NCBI RefSeq assembly: GCF_000801105.2
Contig: NC_079518.1
Location: 9,184,106-9,248,105, forward strand
From: Raphanus sativus
Lineage: Eukaryota; Streptophyta; Magnoliopsida; Brassicales; Brassicaceae
DNA: 64,000 nt
Direction of reading: 5' to 3'
The position numbers were made by a program, and so were the translations under genes. This document shows, in pieces, positions 26,074 through 38,824 of this stretch (its first letter is position 1; each line of letters opens with the position of its first letter). The notes under the pieces are model-generated. The model saw only the letters and a list, made by a program, of their open reading frames with translations. It made no database searches and was not told where the DNA came from.

Positions 26074-27672
26074 TTTATATTTTTGTTGTAATTTACAAAT
26101 TGTGTTTTTTTCTTTTCTCGATTTGCTTATGGAATTGAATAGTTCAATATATATATGTATATATATATTGTTGATAATGTCCAAAAAAGAAAAAAATGTA
26201 TTGTTGACTCAGACTATTTGTTTTGATTTATCGTTAGCTTTGACTCTGACTTTTTTCGCAACAAACTTTTAAATCATAATAAACAAATATTTTTTACTAT
26301 AATTGGGATTATTCATTTATGGAATGAAATGATATAGAAATAAAAATTTATTAATTCTATTAAAAAATCATTTAAATAAAAAAAAACTATTTTACTAATT
26401 CTATGGAAAAACTATACAAAAATATAAAATAAAAATTTTCAAATACAACTTTAACAAAAATAAATAAATGAGTCTATTCTTTTAATTTTAATTTTATTGA
26501 TTCTTTTTCATATTTACTATATATTGTCTTATTGTTTATCTTTGTCTTATTTTATACGCATCTGCAAATATTATAAAATTTAAAATATAATATGTGTTAT
26601 TAACGTTAAAATGATTTTTAGAATCTTTCAAAATAAATTGGTCCATATGAAGTTATATTATATTCTCACTAAAAGAAACATAATTATTAATGTACAAACA
26701 AAAAAAATTTCTTCATTTTCTCTTAAATAAAAACTATATAACTACCTAATGTAACTAAAATATATATGATAAGTTGACAAAAATATGATAATTAATTATT
26801 TTAATATTAAAAATATGATAATAAATTTGTGTATCCTTTATATTTTTGTTTAATTTTATATTATAAAACTATATAAATTAAACGATGACACTAGTCATAT
26901 TTAAGGATTTTTAATAGCAAAAATGTAAAAGCGTGCATGTTCAAATCTTCAGCGAAGAATTATTATTCGTGGAATGGAGTTATTCATTGTGTTGTTTGTA
27001 GTCGATCATACTATAATTCGATGATACGACAGAGCGAGAGAAGTTAGGTTAGTATTATATGATAACGAATCATTGCAGTTTATGGTTATGTTTGGTTCGG
27101 TCTTCGAAAAGGGTAGTCTTCAGTCTTACACATACCTTCTTCTTCACGTAGAATATGTGAAATACAATATTTACATTTCTAGGATATGTTCTATCCTATA
27201 CAAAATTTTATTATAGATCAATGATTGTAAAGCTTTCACTGTGAAACAACCAGACATCTATGTCCAAGGAGTTGCAAAGCATAAAGTGATTGGAAATATG
27301 AAATTGTCGTGATGACAAGCATTATTCGTAAAATATATAAAAATGAAAAAAAAAAATTGAAATGTAAGACATTACGAATAATATATTTTTTGGTCAAATC
27401 ATTACGAATAATATCTCTTATTTACAAGGATGCTAATGTTTACTTTATCGACGGCAACTCAAAAATCATCTAAAATTTTATAAACAAGATAAGGGTCAAA
27501 TGACTCAAATCTAATGCATGAGTTCGAACAAAAAAAACGCCAATACAACTCACAAGATGATCTTAGGAAAAGTCAAATAAAATCAACATGTTGACATTTT
27601 CTATCTATATATTCTGAACTTAGTTTTGGTATTTTAGCAAACTTATAATACACAATCTTGGCCAAAATAAAG
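26074..27672. other. intergenic DNA between DEFL gene 3 and RPT2
   Basis: The first ~800 bp are the duplicated upstream flank of the DEFL genes. The rest is AT-rich. I looked for the missing first exon of RPT2 here and did not find it. Confidence 0.6.
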
Positions 27673-30080
<2,408 letters not shown>

Positions 30081-30357
30081 AACCATCATCACATACATTT
30101 GCTTCTGCGTCTGGTCGTATAAACTGTTGCCATCTGATATTCTTCGAAATAACAATTCCTCATTTTGCATTTACATGCCCGACTTCGGAGTCTCGTGTTA
30201 AAACATGATCAGATGAAACCAAGACGAAATAGTTATTACATAGTAGTAGTCTTGTAAACACATTATTTAGAGCCTAAGATTCAGCTGTTTTTTTGACAAA
30301 ATCAAAATTTGCTTTATTAGACATAAATGAAGAAAATGATCTTGTGTGTTTGATCCT
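30081..30357. other. convergent 3' flanks of RPT2 and the lectin kinase
   Basis: About 280 bp separates the two stop codons. It must hold both 3' untranslated regions; nothing else is seen. Confidence 0.6.
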
Positions 30358-32334
30358 TTAGCGCCCGTGTGATGCAAATGACTCCGTAAATGTAACTGTA
30401 GCGATCGAACTAGGCTGCGCAAGAGACACGGTTGCTTCAGTGGCTACAAAGTTCTCTCTAGCTTGCACTATGTCAAGCAGGTTATGAGGTAGCTGAGCCA
30501 CACCATCCAAGAACTGGATGACGCTGGACATGCTCGGTCTCACGGCTGCAACCGGATGCGAACAGAGCAAGCCTAGCTTCAGAACCATTGTTACTTGCTG
30601 CTCAAGGTACTTATCATCATGCTTCACCCTCTCATCAACCACTTGCAATATGTCATCTTCCCAACAATCTAGCACCCAGTCAGTAAGAACCATCTCGCTT
30701 AGGGAAGACACACGTGGCAAGACGGGTCTTCTCCCGCAAGTAATCTCCAACATGAATACTCCAAAGGCGAACACATCAGAGCTTGTGCTTGCCTTTCCTG
30801 TTCTCGAGAGCTCCGGTGAGATATACCCAAACGTGCCAGCCACGTTAGAGGTTTGCGGATCGATTCCGTGTTCACAGAGCTTGGCGAGACCAAAGTCACC
30901 AAGCTTTGCGTTCATAGATTCATCAAGAAGGATGTTTGCTGGCTTGATGTCCCTGTGAATGATGACTTGAACCCATTGTTGGTGTAAGTAGCAGAGACCA
31001 GAAGCTACATCTCTGATGATCTTGAATCTTTGCGACCAATCAAGACTCTGTTCTGGTTGGTGGTATAGAAACTTATCTAGACTGCCCTTTGACATGCAAT
31101 CGTAGACCAAATAGAGTTCCCCCTTGCGTCTGCAGTAGCCAAGAAGCCGAACTAAATTAGGATGTCTGAGACGGCCAATGGTGGCGATCTCGGCTATAAA
31201 CTCTCTCATTCCTTGTCTCGAATCATGAGAAACTTTCTTCACAGCGATGGCTAGGTTAGATGACAGTAGTGTACCTTTGTAGACTTTCCCAAACCCTCCT
31301 TTGCCAAGAAGCTCGCTGTTCTTGAAACCCTTTGTGGCAATGTAAAGATCCTTGTAAGCAAACCTATGCGGACCAAACTGAACCTCCCAGTCTTCAAGAA
31401 CTTCCATTAACTTCTTTCTTTTCAAGAAAAGCATGAAACTTATGGTCAGGAAGATGAGGACTGCGAGGCCGGTCATACTCAAACTGATAGCCAAGATCTT
31501 TTTAAAACTACTCCAAGAATAGTCATCAGGAAGTTTTGGAAGACGAGATGGGTCTATGTCTGAAGCTTTGCCATTGAGCTTGAAGGTCCAACCAAGAATA
31601 TAATGAGATGAAAGAAGATAGCCTGTGGATGAAGTGAAGCCAACGTACATGGACTCCAGGAGATATGGTGATAGATCTTTGGTTAGAGAAAGAAGTGGCC
31701 TCTTTGGCTTAGCGACATGAAGAGGATGAAGAGTGATACTGAGTTGTTTCCTTGATGAATCATATTCAACCCAGGCTTGTATCCGTTTACCACTTTTAAG
31801 AGATATGTTTTCGAAAGTACCGTCATCTTTGTAATAACCTGCGGAAGCTGCTTTCACTGATGTCAAGCTGTTGATGTCGATACCAACATGGTTATCACTG
31901 ATGTCACCAAACTCAGGGCTAAGGGCTGTATCAAACTCAACTGCTACAACATGATTTGACGAATTTCCATTGCTTGTAGTATTAAAGAGCCCTAGATACT
32001 GTGCGGTGTAGCTATATGGCAAGCCTTTGGTAGGAGAAATGGCAAAAGCGATTCCAGGGCCGCCATCTGTTGAAATCTTCGAGGATATAGCGAAAACAAA
32101 AGTAGTGGAGAAGGACGAAACGGTACCGTTTGGTGAGTCCTTGAACGGAACTGGGAAGTTGTAGAAAACTTGACATGTTTCTGCTTCTGTGTAATTTGTA
32201 AGCTTCACTAAGCCATTGGAGTCAAGATTGGGACTTCCATAGCTGTCGTACAAGTAACCATCGAAGCCAAACTCTCCTCTTTCACCCTGAGAAACTGCCT
32301 TGTTCAACAAGAGAAGAAGCAGCACCACAAACAT
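30358..32334 (-). CDS. L-type lectin-domain receptor-like kinase (LECRK-V.9-like)
   Basis: A single intact exon of 658 residues. The signal peptide (MFVVLLLLLLNKAVSQ) is followed by a legume-lectin domain to about residue 265 (FGFDGY, FSTTFVFAI, VAVEFDT, DNHVGID, YVGFTSSTG). A transmembrane helix lies near 280-305 (ILAISLSMTGLAVLIFLT), and a Ser/Thr kinase domain spans about 335-610. Kinase landmarks are all present: GKGGFGKVYKG, AVKKV Lys, HRDIKPANILLD, DFGLAKL and the FGYISPE activation end. A plasma-membrane sensor role in immunity or wall-membrane adhesion is known for the family; the ligand here is unknown. An in-frame ATG 16 codons upstream (32382) exists, but the start at 32334 gives a clean signal peptide. 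The position between RPT2 and PETs matches At4g29050. Confidence 0.93.
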   Translation of the reverse strand: MFVVLLLLLLNKAVSQGERGEFGFDGYLYDSYGSPNLDSNGLVKLTNYTEAETCQVFYNFPVPFKDSPNGTVSSFSTTFVFAISSKISTDGGPGIAFAISPTKGLPYSYTAQYLGLFNTTSNGNSSNHVVAVEFDTALSPEFGDISDNHVGIDINSLTSVKAASAGYYKDDGTFENISLKSGKRIQAWVEYDSSRKQLSITLHPLHVAKPKRPLLSLTKDLSPYLLESMYVGFTSSTGYLLSSHYILGWTFKLNGKASDIDPSRLPKLPDDYSWSSFKKILAISLSMTGLAVLIFLTISFMLFLKRKKLMEVLEDWEVQFGPHRFAYKDLYIATKGFKNSELLGKGGFGKVYKGTLLSSNLAIAVKKVSHDSRQGMREFIAEIATIGRLRHPNLVRLLGYCRRKGELYLVYDCMSKGSLDKFLYHQPEQSLDWSQRFKIIRDVASGLCYLHQQWVQVIIHRDIKPANILLDESMNAKLGDFGLAKLCEHGIDPQTSNVAGTFGYISPELSRTGKASTSSDVFAFGVFMLEITCGRRPVLPRVSSLSEMVLTDWVLDCWEDDILQVVDERVKHDDKYLEQQVTMVLKLGLLCSHPVAAVRPSMSSVIQFLDGVAQLPHNLLDIVQARENFVATEATVSLAQPSSIATVTFTESFASHGR

Positions 32335-32800
32335 TTTTGATATTTCTGCTGAAGAAAGAAAAGTTGTGATGAAGATGAACAATGATCTTTACCACATATA
32401 GCAAACGACTTGAGAGTCTAATGCTACAAGTCTTTGGTACGTAAATATTAAACTGTCCCACAATCAGTCACTTGTACGCGTTTTGAGTATTTATGGACCT
32501 TTGTTACTCTAGACAGCCAGGATATTGTTGATTGTGAAGCCATAATAGGTTATTTACATAGAGGAAAGGAAAAAATTACAGAAAACCGAGTATTTATATA
32601 ATATTTACCTTATGTAGCAGTGGAATATTCAAAAAAAGTTATATGTTTCGACTGAAGTTATATAATAGAGTTATTTTTTTATGTATTTTTTTTTTTTATT
32701 AATTTTTTAAAGAGTTTTTCAATGAATTAGTTATGTGAATTCTGAATCATCTCAGCATCAAGCCCATAAGCCCATATTGGATAGAATTGTCTCAGCTTGA
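32335..32800. other. lectin-kinase promoter region
   Basis: Upstream DNA of the minus-strand kinase gene, AT-rich. No other gene seen. Confidence 0.5.
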
Positions 32801-32808
32801 GTTGCCAA

Positions 32809-33330
32809 TAGAGCTGGGAATTTTAATCATAACCCACGGGTCCTGATCCATTTGATCTGCTGTGGAGCAGGTGCGGGTCGAGCGATTTCAAAATTTTGAT
32901 ATGCGGGTGCGGATGCGGGTGCGGGTCAACCGAATATGAGTCGCGGGTATCCGTCAACCCGCAAATTTTAAAAAATGATTTTTAAAAAAAAAACTGATTT
33001 TTTATTTTAAAAGCTTATTTTTTTTCAGAAAAAAAATTATTTTAAAAAAACCCCCCATTTTCTTAAAATATATAAAATATTTATATAATTTTAATTAGAA
33101 ACACCTTATTTTAATATTAATTTTAAAAAATAAATAATATATAATTAAAATAATTATTTTTAATATAATTATTAATACCCGCGGGTCGGGCGGTTTACCC
33201 GCGGGTTTTAGCGGGGCGGATGCGGGTATGAGATTATTGGTTTGCAGGTCATGCGGGTTGGAATTTTTGAGTCGAAAAAATGACTCGATCCGCGGGTCGC
33301 GGGGCAGGTTGATCCGCAAACCCAGCTCTA
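32809..33330. mobile_element. hAT-type MITE
   Basis: Perfect 10-bp inverted ends TAGAGCTGGG / CCCAGCTCTA are flanked by a perfect 8-bp duplication GTTGCCAA (32801-32808, 33331-33338), the hAT signature. The interior has GCGGGT-rich arms around an AT-rich centre. It has no coding capacity. Confidence 0.9.
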
Positions 33331-33338
33331 GTTGCCAA

Positions 33339-33754
33339 GTTGGAGCTGACTGATGCCGAAGAGAGAGAGAGAAGACAGTCATCTGTACCTCTTTGAAGAC
33401 ACTCTTATCTCTTTATCCACGAAACCAAAGAACAGAGACAGACAAAATGAGATAAGCACTCGAAGCCTCTCACCTCTTTCCTCGCTTCTCTTTAGGCTTA
33501 TTTGTCAGAGCAAAGACGAACTTACAAGGTAGATCCTTTCTCAGTTGTGCTGCTCAAACGGGTTTCTCTCAATGTAATCGTGCAGTCATTGTACATACTC
33601 TTCGCGGTGTTGCTTAACTAGACTGCAATGCAAAATTTTCAATTTCGAAATTGATAAAAAAAAAAGAGTGGCCTTTTTTCTTCATATCAGTCTCTGTTTT
33701 TTGCTTAAATAAGCTTTGACAGTGTGTAAAATGCTTTATGTGTTATAGTAGGTG
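33339..33754. other. PETs leader and promoter
   Basis: CT-rich sequence (33360-33520), then a possible leader intron (AAGGTAGATCC donor near 33530, acceptor near 33750) before the ATG at 33755. Inferred from splice-like borders only. Confidence 0.4.
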
Positions 33755-34936
33755 ATGGCTACGGTTAGTCCTTCTTCTATCATCAGCAAAGCCTGGCTCA
33801 TTCCCGGAGCTGCTTTCACTGTGAAAAAGAATGATTGCTTCTCGCCTAAAGCTGGACAAAAGCAGACACCATCATCAACTCAGAGACTCTTCTTACCTCT
33901 TTCGACTTCGCTTAAGTTGTTTCCTACTCAGTTTGTGTTGCATCCTCATCGTAGTAGAGCAGCCACAGGGACTGATGTTGTGGCGGCAACAGTAGAGGAA
34001 CAAGACTCTCCTCCTCCTCCTGTTGCGGATGATGCAGCAGCTCCTACTACTACTACAACAACATCTCAGTCAAGGGGAAGGAAGAGTGAAATGCCTGCAG
34101 TTAAAAACGAGGAGCTTGTTGCTGGTGCTACCTTCACCGGTAAAGTACGAGCCATCCAGCCCTTTGGTGCTTTCGTCGATTTTGGCGCCTTCACTGATGG
34201 ACTAGTCCATGTCTCTCAACTGAGTGACACCTTTGTCAAAGATGTTGCTAGTGTTGTGACCATTGGGCAAGAGGTTAAAGTAAGGCTTGTGGAAGCTGAC
34301 ATTGATTCCAAACGTATTTCTCTTACTATGCGTGAGAATGACGATCCTCCCAAACGCCAGCCCGGTGGTGGTGGGAAGAGGAATGCTTCAAAGGAAGATG
34401 GGTTCAGCTCAAAGTATGTGAAAGGGCAGATGTTGGATGGAACGGTGAAGAATCTAACGAGGTCAGGAGCGTTTATAACGATAGGAGAAGGTGAAGAAGG
34501 GTTTCTACCTACGAATGAGGAAGCGGATGATGGGATTGGGAGCATGATGATGGGTGGTGGCTCTTCTTTGCAAGCTGGACAAGAGGTTAAGGTTCGTGTG
34601 TTGAGGATAGCGAGGGGACGTGTTACTTTAACTATGAAAGAAGAAGATGATGGTAAGTTTGATGAAACGCTTAGTCAAGGGGCTGTGCATACGGCCACGA
34701 ATCCGTTTGTGCTTGCTTTTCGAAAGAATGAAGAGATAGCTTCGTTTCTTGACAAGAGGGAAGAAGAAGAAGGGATAGAGACCAAAGCTGAAGATGGTTC
34801 ACAGGAGACAGTAGAGCAAACTGATAAACTTGCTGCATCAGCTGAGGTTGAAGAGGTGGAGAAGACTGAGGAAACGCCAGATGTTCCTTCAGTTCAAGAA
34901 ACCAAAAGTAGGTTGAGTTGCCTTCTACTATATTGA
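33755..34936 (+). CDS. chloroplast PETs / PSRP-7-like S1-domain protein, EF-Ts domains lost
   Basis: Encodes 393 residues matching the N-terminal half of the plastid polyprotein (At4g29060, emb2726; PETs/PSRP-7), which in Arabidopsis is ~950 residues with two S1 and two EF-Ts domains. Residues 1 to ~65 form a Ser/Thr-rich transit peptide. S1 domain 1 spans about 127-195 ([27 protein letters not shown]) and S1 domain 2 about 222-300 ([21 protein letters not shown]). An acidic tail follows. At 34906 the frame runs through ACCAAAA|GTAGGT, a plausible splice donor, and stops at 34936. No EF-Ts domain follows; only a C-terminal scrap remains at 34984-35282. Any product would be an S1-only protein able at most to serve a PSRP-7-like ribosomal role. 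The ORF also opens with GTG at 33752, but the ATG at 33755 fits the family. Confidence 0.85.
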   Translation: MATVSPSSIISKAWLIPGAAFTVKKNDCFSPKAGQKQTPSSTQRLFLPLSTSLKLFPTQFVLHPHRSRAATGTDVVAATVEEQDSPPPPVADDAAAPTTTTTTSQSRGRKSEMPAVKNEELVAGATFTGKVRAIQPFGAFVDFGAFTDGLVHVSQLSDTFVKDVASVVTIGQEVKVRLVEADIDSKRISLTMRENDDPPKRQPGGGGKRNASKEDGFSSKYVKGQMLDGTVKNLTRSGAFITIGEGEEGFLPTNEEADDGIGSMMMGGGSSLQAGQEVKVRVLRIARGRVTLTMKEEDDGKFDETLSQGAVHTATNPFVLAFRKNEEIASFLDKREEEEGIETKAEDGSQETVEQTDKLAASAEVEEVEKTEETPDVPSVQETKSRLSCLLLY

Positions 34937-34983
34937 ATCAGTTCATTGTTTTAATGTGTATTATCATTTACCCTTTTCTTCTA

Positions 34984-35282
34984 CTGGTAACCAGATGAAG
35001 AGGAAGTTGCTTGAGCAGCCTTGCATTAAAGATGACAGTGTCTTGGTAAAGGATCTTGTGAAGCAAATTGTGGCAACTCTTGTGGTGAAAACAGGGGGAG
35101 TAGAAAGCATGCCTTGTTGGTCAAGCTGGTAACCAGATGAAGAGGAAGTTGCTTGAGCAGCCTTGCATTAAAGATGACAGTGTCTTGGTAAAGGATCTTG
35201 TGAAGCAAATTGTGGCAACTCTTGTGGTGAAAACATCAAAGTCAAGAGGTTTCTCAAGTTTACTCTTGGAGAAGACAACTGA
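34984..35282 (+). pseudogene. C-terminal remnant of PETs EF-Ts, partly duplicated
   Basis: Starts with a piece like the second exon after the S1 half (DEEEVA), fused out of frame to the extreme C-terminus of EF-Ts (LLEQPCIKDDSVLVKDLVKQ). A 2-bp GT insertion in ACTCTTGTGGTGAAAAC breaks the frame; in the other frame the end reads GENIKVKRFLKFTLGEDN and then a stop. The first 110 bp occurs twice (34984-35093 and 35126-35235), separated by 32 bp. About 450 residues carrying both EF-Ts domains are gone between the S1 half and this scrap. Confidence 0.8.
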
Positions 35283-35740
35283 TTGGAGTAAAATCAGTTT
35301 TTTTTTTTTTCTAAATGAGTTTCCTTTTTTTTTTTTCTAGACAAAATCTTCTGTATTCACCTTTGATTAGAGTCTTTAATCAAAAAGCTGTAATTGTATT
35401 GTTCATGAAAATATATGATTGTGCCCATATGGGCTCAAAGCTCGGTCCATTTATATTGTCGGCCCAATAAAACTGAAGGAAAGATTCAAATTGTGTCATT
35501 TGTGGAGGAGAATGAATGAGCAACCTGTGAACTGAATACTTCATACTTTAAAATGGATTGTGATAAGGTTTCCTGAAAGTTCTCTCTTTATCAACACTAG
35601 AAAGGTCGGTTTCTAAGAAGTTGCAGGCCCAAAGTCTTGTTTTTTTTTACTAGAACATGATGCTCTTAGTGATTTCTTGTGGATTGTTGATACTTGGTTT
35701 CTGAAGTCATTGTGTGCACTCTACACTGTGCTGTTCACAG

Positions 35741-36430
35741 ATGAAGTTTATGTTGCCAAGTATGTCCTGGTTTAACTGCAACAGCTCGAAGAAAGATGTA
35801 GCCTTGGTAGAAACCGTGACATCCACGGCTTCTCTCCTTGAACAGCCTGATCAAGGGAGAGGCTTGTTTGGTATAAAAGTATGGACTTGGTCCCTCGGTT
35901 CTGTTATTCCATGGGCTGCAACTTCTGGTGAGAGAAAGCAGAAACCCACCACTGTAAACAGAGGGTTGAAAAGGCATGCCGTGTCTTGCAAGTCTTCCAG
36001 GTCAAGTAGTGTGAGTACTGTTTATAGGTTTAGACCCTATGTGTCCAAGGTTCCTTGGCACACAGGACTGAGGGCGTTTCTCTCGCAGCTTTTCCCGAGG
36101 TACGGCCATTATTGTGGACCCAACTGGTCTAGTGGGAAAGATGGTGGTTCACTGGTATGGGATCAGAGGCCTATTGACTGGTTAGACCATTGCTGTTATT
36201 GCCATGATATTGGTTATGATACTCATGACCAGGCAGAGATGTTAAAAGCAGACATGGCGTTTCTTGAGTGTTTGGAATCAAACAAGCGCGTTGTTACAAG
36301 GGGAGATGCGCACGTTGCTTTCTTTTACAAGACAATGTGCATAACAGGTAACTGCAGTTTGATCAAGATGATGTTGTATCAATGTAGCTTGGGGTTTGGA
36401 AGTCTAACTATTGACTCTAGATGTAGATAA
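35741..36430 (+). CDS. phospholipase A2-like protein (At4g29070-like)
   Basis: Encodes 229 residues in one exon. The PLA2 core lies near residues 125-165: a calcium-loop-like YGHYCGPNW..GKDGG and the active-site helix WLDHCCYCHDIGYD with the His-Asp pair. Cysteines around it fit the PLA2 disulfide scaffold (C in CGPNW, CCYCHD, the later C residues in MCITGNC and YQC). The N-terminal ~100 residues are basic and serine-rich without an obvious cleavable signal peptide, unlike classical secreted plant PLA2s. The ATG at 35741 directly follows TTCACAG, consistent with a leader intron ending there. Predicted lipid hydrolysis at sn-2; the location is uncertain. Position downstream of PETs matches Arabidopsis. 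Confidence 0.82.
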   Translation: MKFMLPSMSWFNCNSSKKDVALVETVTSTASLLEQPDQGRGLFGIKVWTWSLGSVIPWAATSGERKQKPTTVNRGLKRHAVSCKSSRSSSVSTVYRFRPYVSKVPWHTGLRAFLSQLFPRYGHYCGPNWSSGKDGGSLVWDQRPIDWLDHCCYCHDIGYDTHDQAEMLKADMAFLECLESNKRVVTRGDAHVAFFYKTMCITGNCSLIKMMLYQCSLGFGSLTIDSRCR

Positions 36431-37224
36431 GTTAATGTGAAGACCCGAAAATGTTGGAGCATTTCTAAATTTGGTCTTGTTGTTATGTTGATATATCACA
36501 TTCTGTCTTGAATGCTCTCAGGTCTCAAAAGCATACTAATACCTTATAGAAGCTACCTTGTGAAGATACAGTATGGGCAAAACCAACTCGATTTTGGCTG
36601 GATATTGAGTAACTTTAGCAAGAGAAGCTGAAAGTTCCAGAAGACTTGAGACACAAGGAAAGCAAATTGGAGTTACTCTACAATCCCTGTAAGCCTTTTC
36701 TCTGTCAAGTTTCGTTTTGTACATAGAAGTTGTAAAGAGAAGGAAACTGAGAATTAGGTTCTGTACTATTACATAAATAAACATTTAACATGAAACTATA
36801 GAAACGCTTGTAAGTGGTGTGCTAAACATAAACTCTATGAACTATAAAATAATTTCTTTATGAGGAGTTTCTGATGATGTTGCACTATTGTTTCATTGAG
36901 ATACAATCATTTGGTTACAAATTACCAAACTTATTATGTACATATGAATAATGAAGTCTTTCCTTAGCAAAAACACACATAACATGAGTAAGAGGAAGAA
37001 GCCTTTTTAGGACTTGGTAGATACTACAAACACACACAAGAATACTTCAAAAACAAAATGGCTATTACATTGTCATAAAAAACTTCTTTAGCTCCTGCTT
37101 CTGCATTTCGCCAATACCTGTCTCGGAGCAGCAAAGGAACAAGGTTTGGTGTAAGGAACAGTTGCTTAATTTGGTGCAGTAGTGATATCTTAGTGTGGAA
37201 CAGACTCATCTGCGTAGAACAAGG
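36431..37224. other. 3' flanks of PLA2-like gene and IAA27 pseudogene
   Basis: Minus-strand open frames at 36536-36784 and 37024-37209 are not recognised. Nothing else is seen. Confidence 0.4.
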
Positions 37225-38272
37225 ATTTAGAGAAGAAAGACATAACCTAAGCCAATAGTCTCAGTGCTCTTCATGATTCTCAACTTCTTGCAGGAACGTA
37301 TAAACATTCTGCAGAGAAAAAGAGAGCAAGAGCGCCACTGATCTATATTCCTCGGTTAGGTTAAGATAGAACATTAATATGCTTAAGATAAGACATACAA
37401 TGACCAAGACTAAAAATATGATACTATTATACTAGATGTAAGTATATAACAATGAAAAAAAAAAGTATATAACAATGAAGTTGTTAGACTTTACTCTCAA
37501 GGGACATCACCAACAAGCATCCAGTCACTGTCTTTATCTTCATAGGTAAGAACATACTCAGAACCACGCTAGAGATCGGTCAAGCGACTCTCGTTTAACC
37601 CATCTCGGCCACATCCTCCTCCATGAGACCCAAACTGACCTGAACAGTAACACTAACTCAGTCACAGGTATTATTAATCTTCAATGAAAGAGACTAGAAA
37701 CTTTACTAATAGTGAAGCAACTGAGCATCTTCTCAAGAGCAGAAGAGTGTTCGACGTAGCTCTTATAAGTCTTTTGAGATCGATTTTCCTCAAGTAAGGA
37801 GCACCTTCACATACAAGCAAGGCTCTGGTCCAGACTTAGCTCCTTCTTCAGTTTCGGAGTTATTATTACCACCTTGCTTCTGAGATTGAGATGAAGCCAT
37901 CGTGTTCTTTCTGAACGATCTAATCGGTGGCCAACCCAGCTCTTGTGCCCTGCTCAACCAGAAAGTCCTAAACACGATTGAAACAGAGACTTTCCAACGG
38001 AACTTGGAAGCTGGAGCTGCTGCAGAGCTCTTCTTCTCCTTAAACGGAACGCCCGGTTTATGATGGCGTCTGAGAACACCCTTTTGGCTCCTGGCACAGG
38101 ACATGAGTTCTTAAGAGGCAAGAAACGTTGGTCTAGTCGCTCCGGTGACCCGGAACCTGGTAAACCGAGTCTCAACTCGGTGGCCTTGAAGGTCAGACCG
38201 TCGTCGCTGGCTTTAGTTTTGTCAGACATTGTTGTTGCTTCAATGGTTGGAAACTCTGTTTTCTGTCTTTCC
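37225..38272 (-). pseudogene. IAA27: Aux/IAA repressor pseudogene (IAA27-like)
   Basis: Pieces of IAA27 appear in order. EFPTIEATTMSDKTKA at the 5' end is followed by domain I (TELRLGLPG) and KRVFSDAI. A deletion then joins this out of frame to PGVPFKEKKSSAAAPASK. After an intron comes the degron-following GWPPIRSFRKN and KSGPEPCLYVKV (start of domain III). A further deletion removes SMEG and shifts frame into APYLRKIDLK. GQFGSHGGGCGRDGLNESRLTDL then meets an in-frame TAG (near 37570) before RGSEYVLTYEDKDSDWMLVGDVP. The last exon reads MFIRSCKKLRIMKS at ~37225-37320. The N-terminal ~18 residues are missing. In life Aux/IAA proteins repress ARF factors until TIR1-dependent degradation; this copy cannot make an intact one. 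Confidence 0.88.
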
Positions 38273-38824
38273 TAAAAAAACTGTATGACAACTTAGTCAT
38301 ACCTTGTATGTTTGTCCTTTTTAATAGAAAGCCCTTTTGTCAAAAAAAAAACATATGTAATGATGCTCTGCTACTACAGATTCAGACATTTTCAAATATA
38401 TTTAGGATAACCTTCTGAATCGTTTAGTGATTAGAAAAACAGTTAAAAAAACTATGTGTGTGGGTGTGAGAGAGAGTGAGAGACTTATGACATGTCGACA
38501 AGTGTAGTTATTATTAGTTCATAAAACTCAACTCGTTTTCTAAAAGAATAATGAACAGTTTTAACCCTTTTTTGGCAACAATGAACAGTTTTAACTTAAA
38601 AACCTAACGTAATAGTGAAATCTTAGCCGACACCGACATACTAATAGTATTTTCAAACTTATTGCTATTTTTGCTTAACAACATTTAGAATCAGTTTTAT
38701 TTCAATTCATTGTTATTTCTTCCCTTAAAATAAAGATTGATTTTTCTTCTATATTCAAGAAAAGAAATAACAATTATACTTTTACTCTATAATTTGAAAA
38801 TTGCTATTATAAATAAATACTAAA
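38273..38824. other. upstream flank of IAA27 pseudogene
   Basis: AT-rich with a GT/GA-rich patch near 38455-38485. No gene seen. Confidence 0.4.

Noticed and set aside
27658..27672. RPT2 start at 27658
   Set aside because: The codon there is TTG, not ATG, and the following four codons do not match RPT2; it is only the open stretch before the conserved LPTV.
30518..30958. 146-residue plus-strand frame within the lectin kinase
   Set aside because: Antisense to the kinase domain, whose motifs are intact on the minus strand.
33755..35282. Functional EF-Ts gene
   Set aside because: Only S1 domains and a frameshifted C-terminal scrap remain; the EF-Ts domains are absent.
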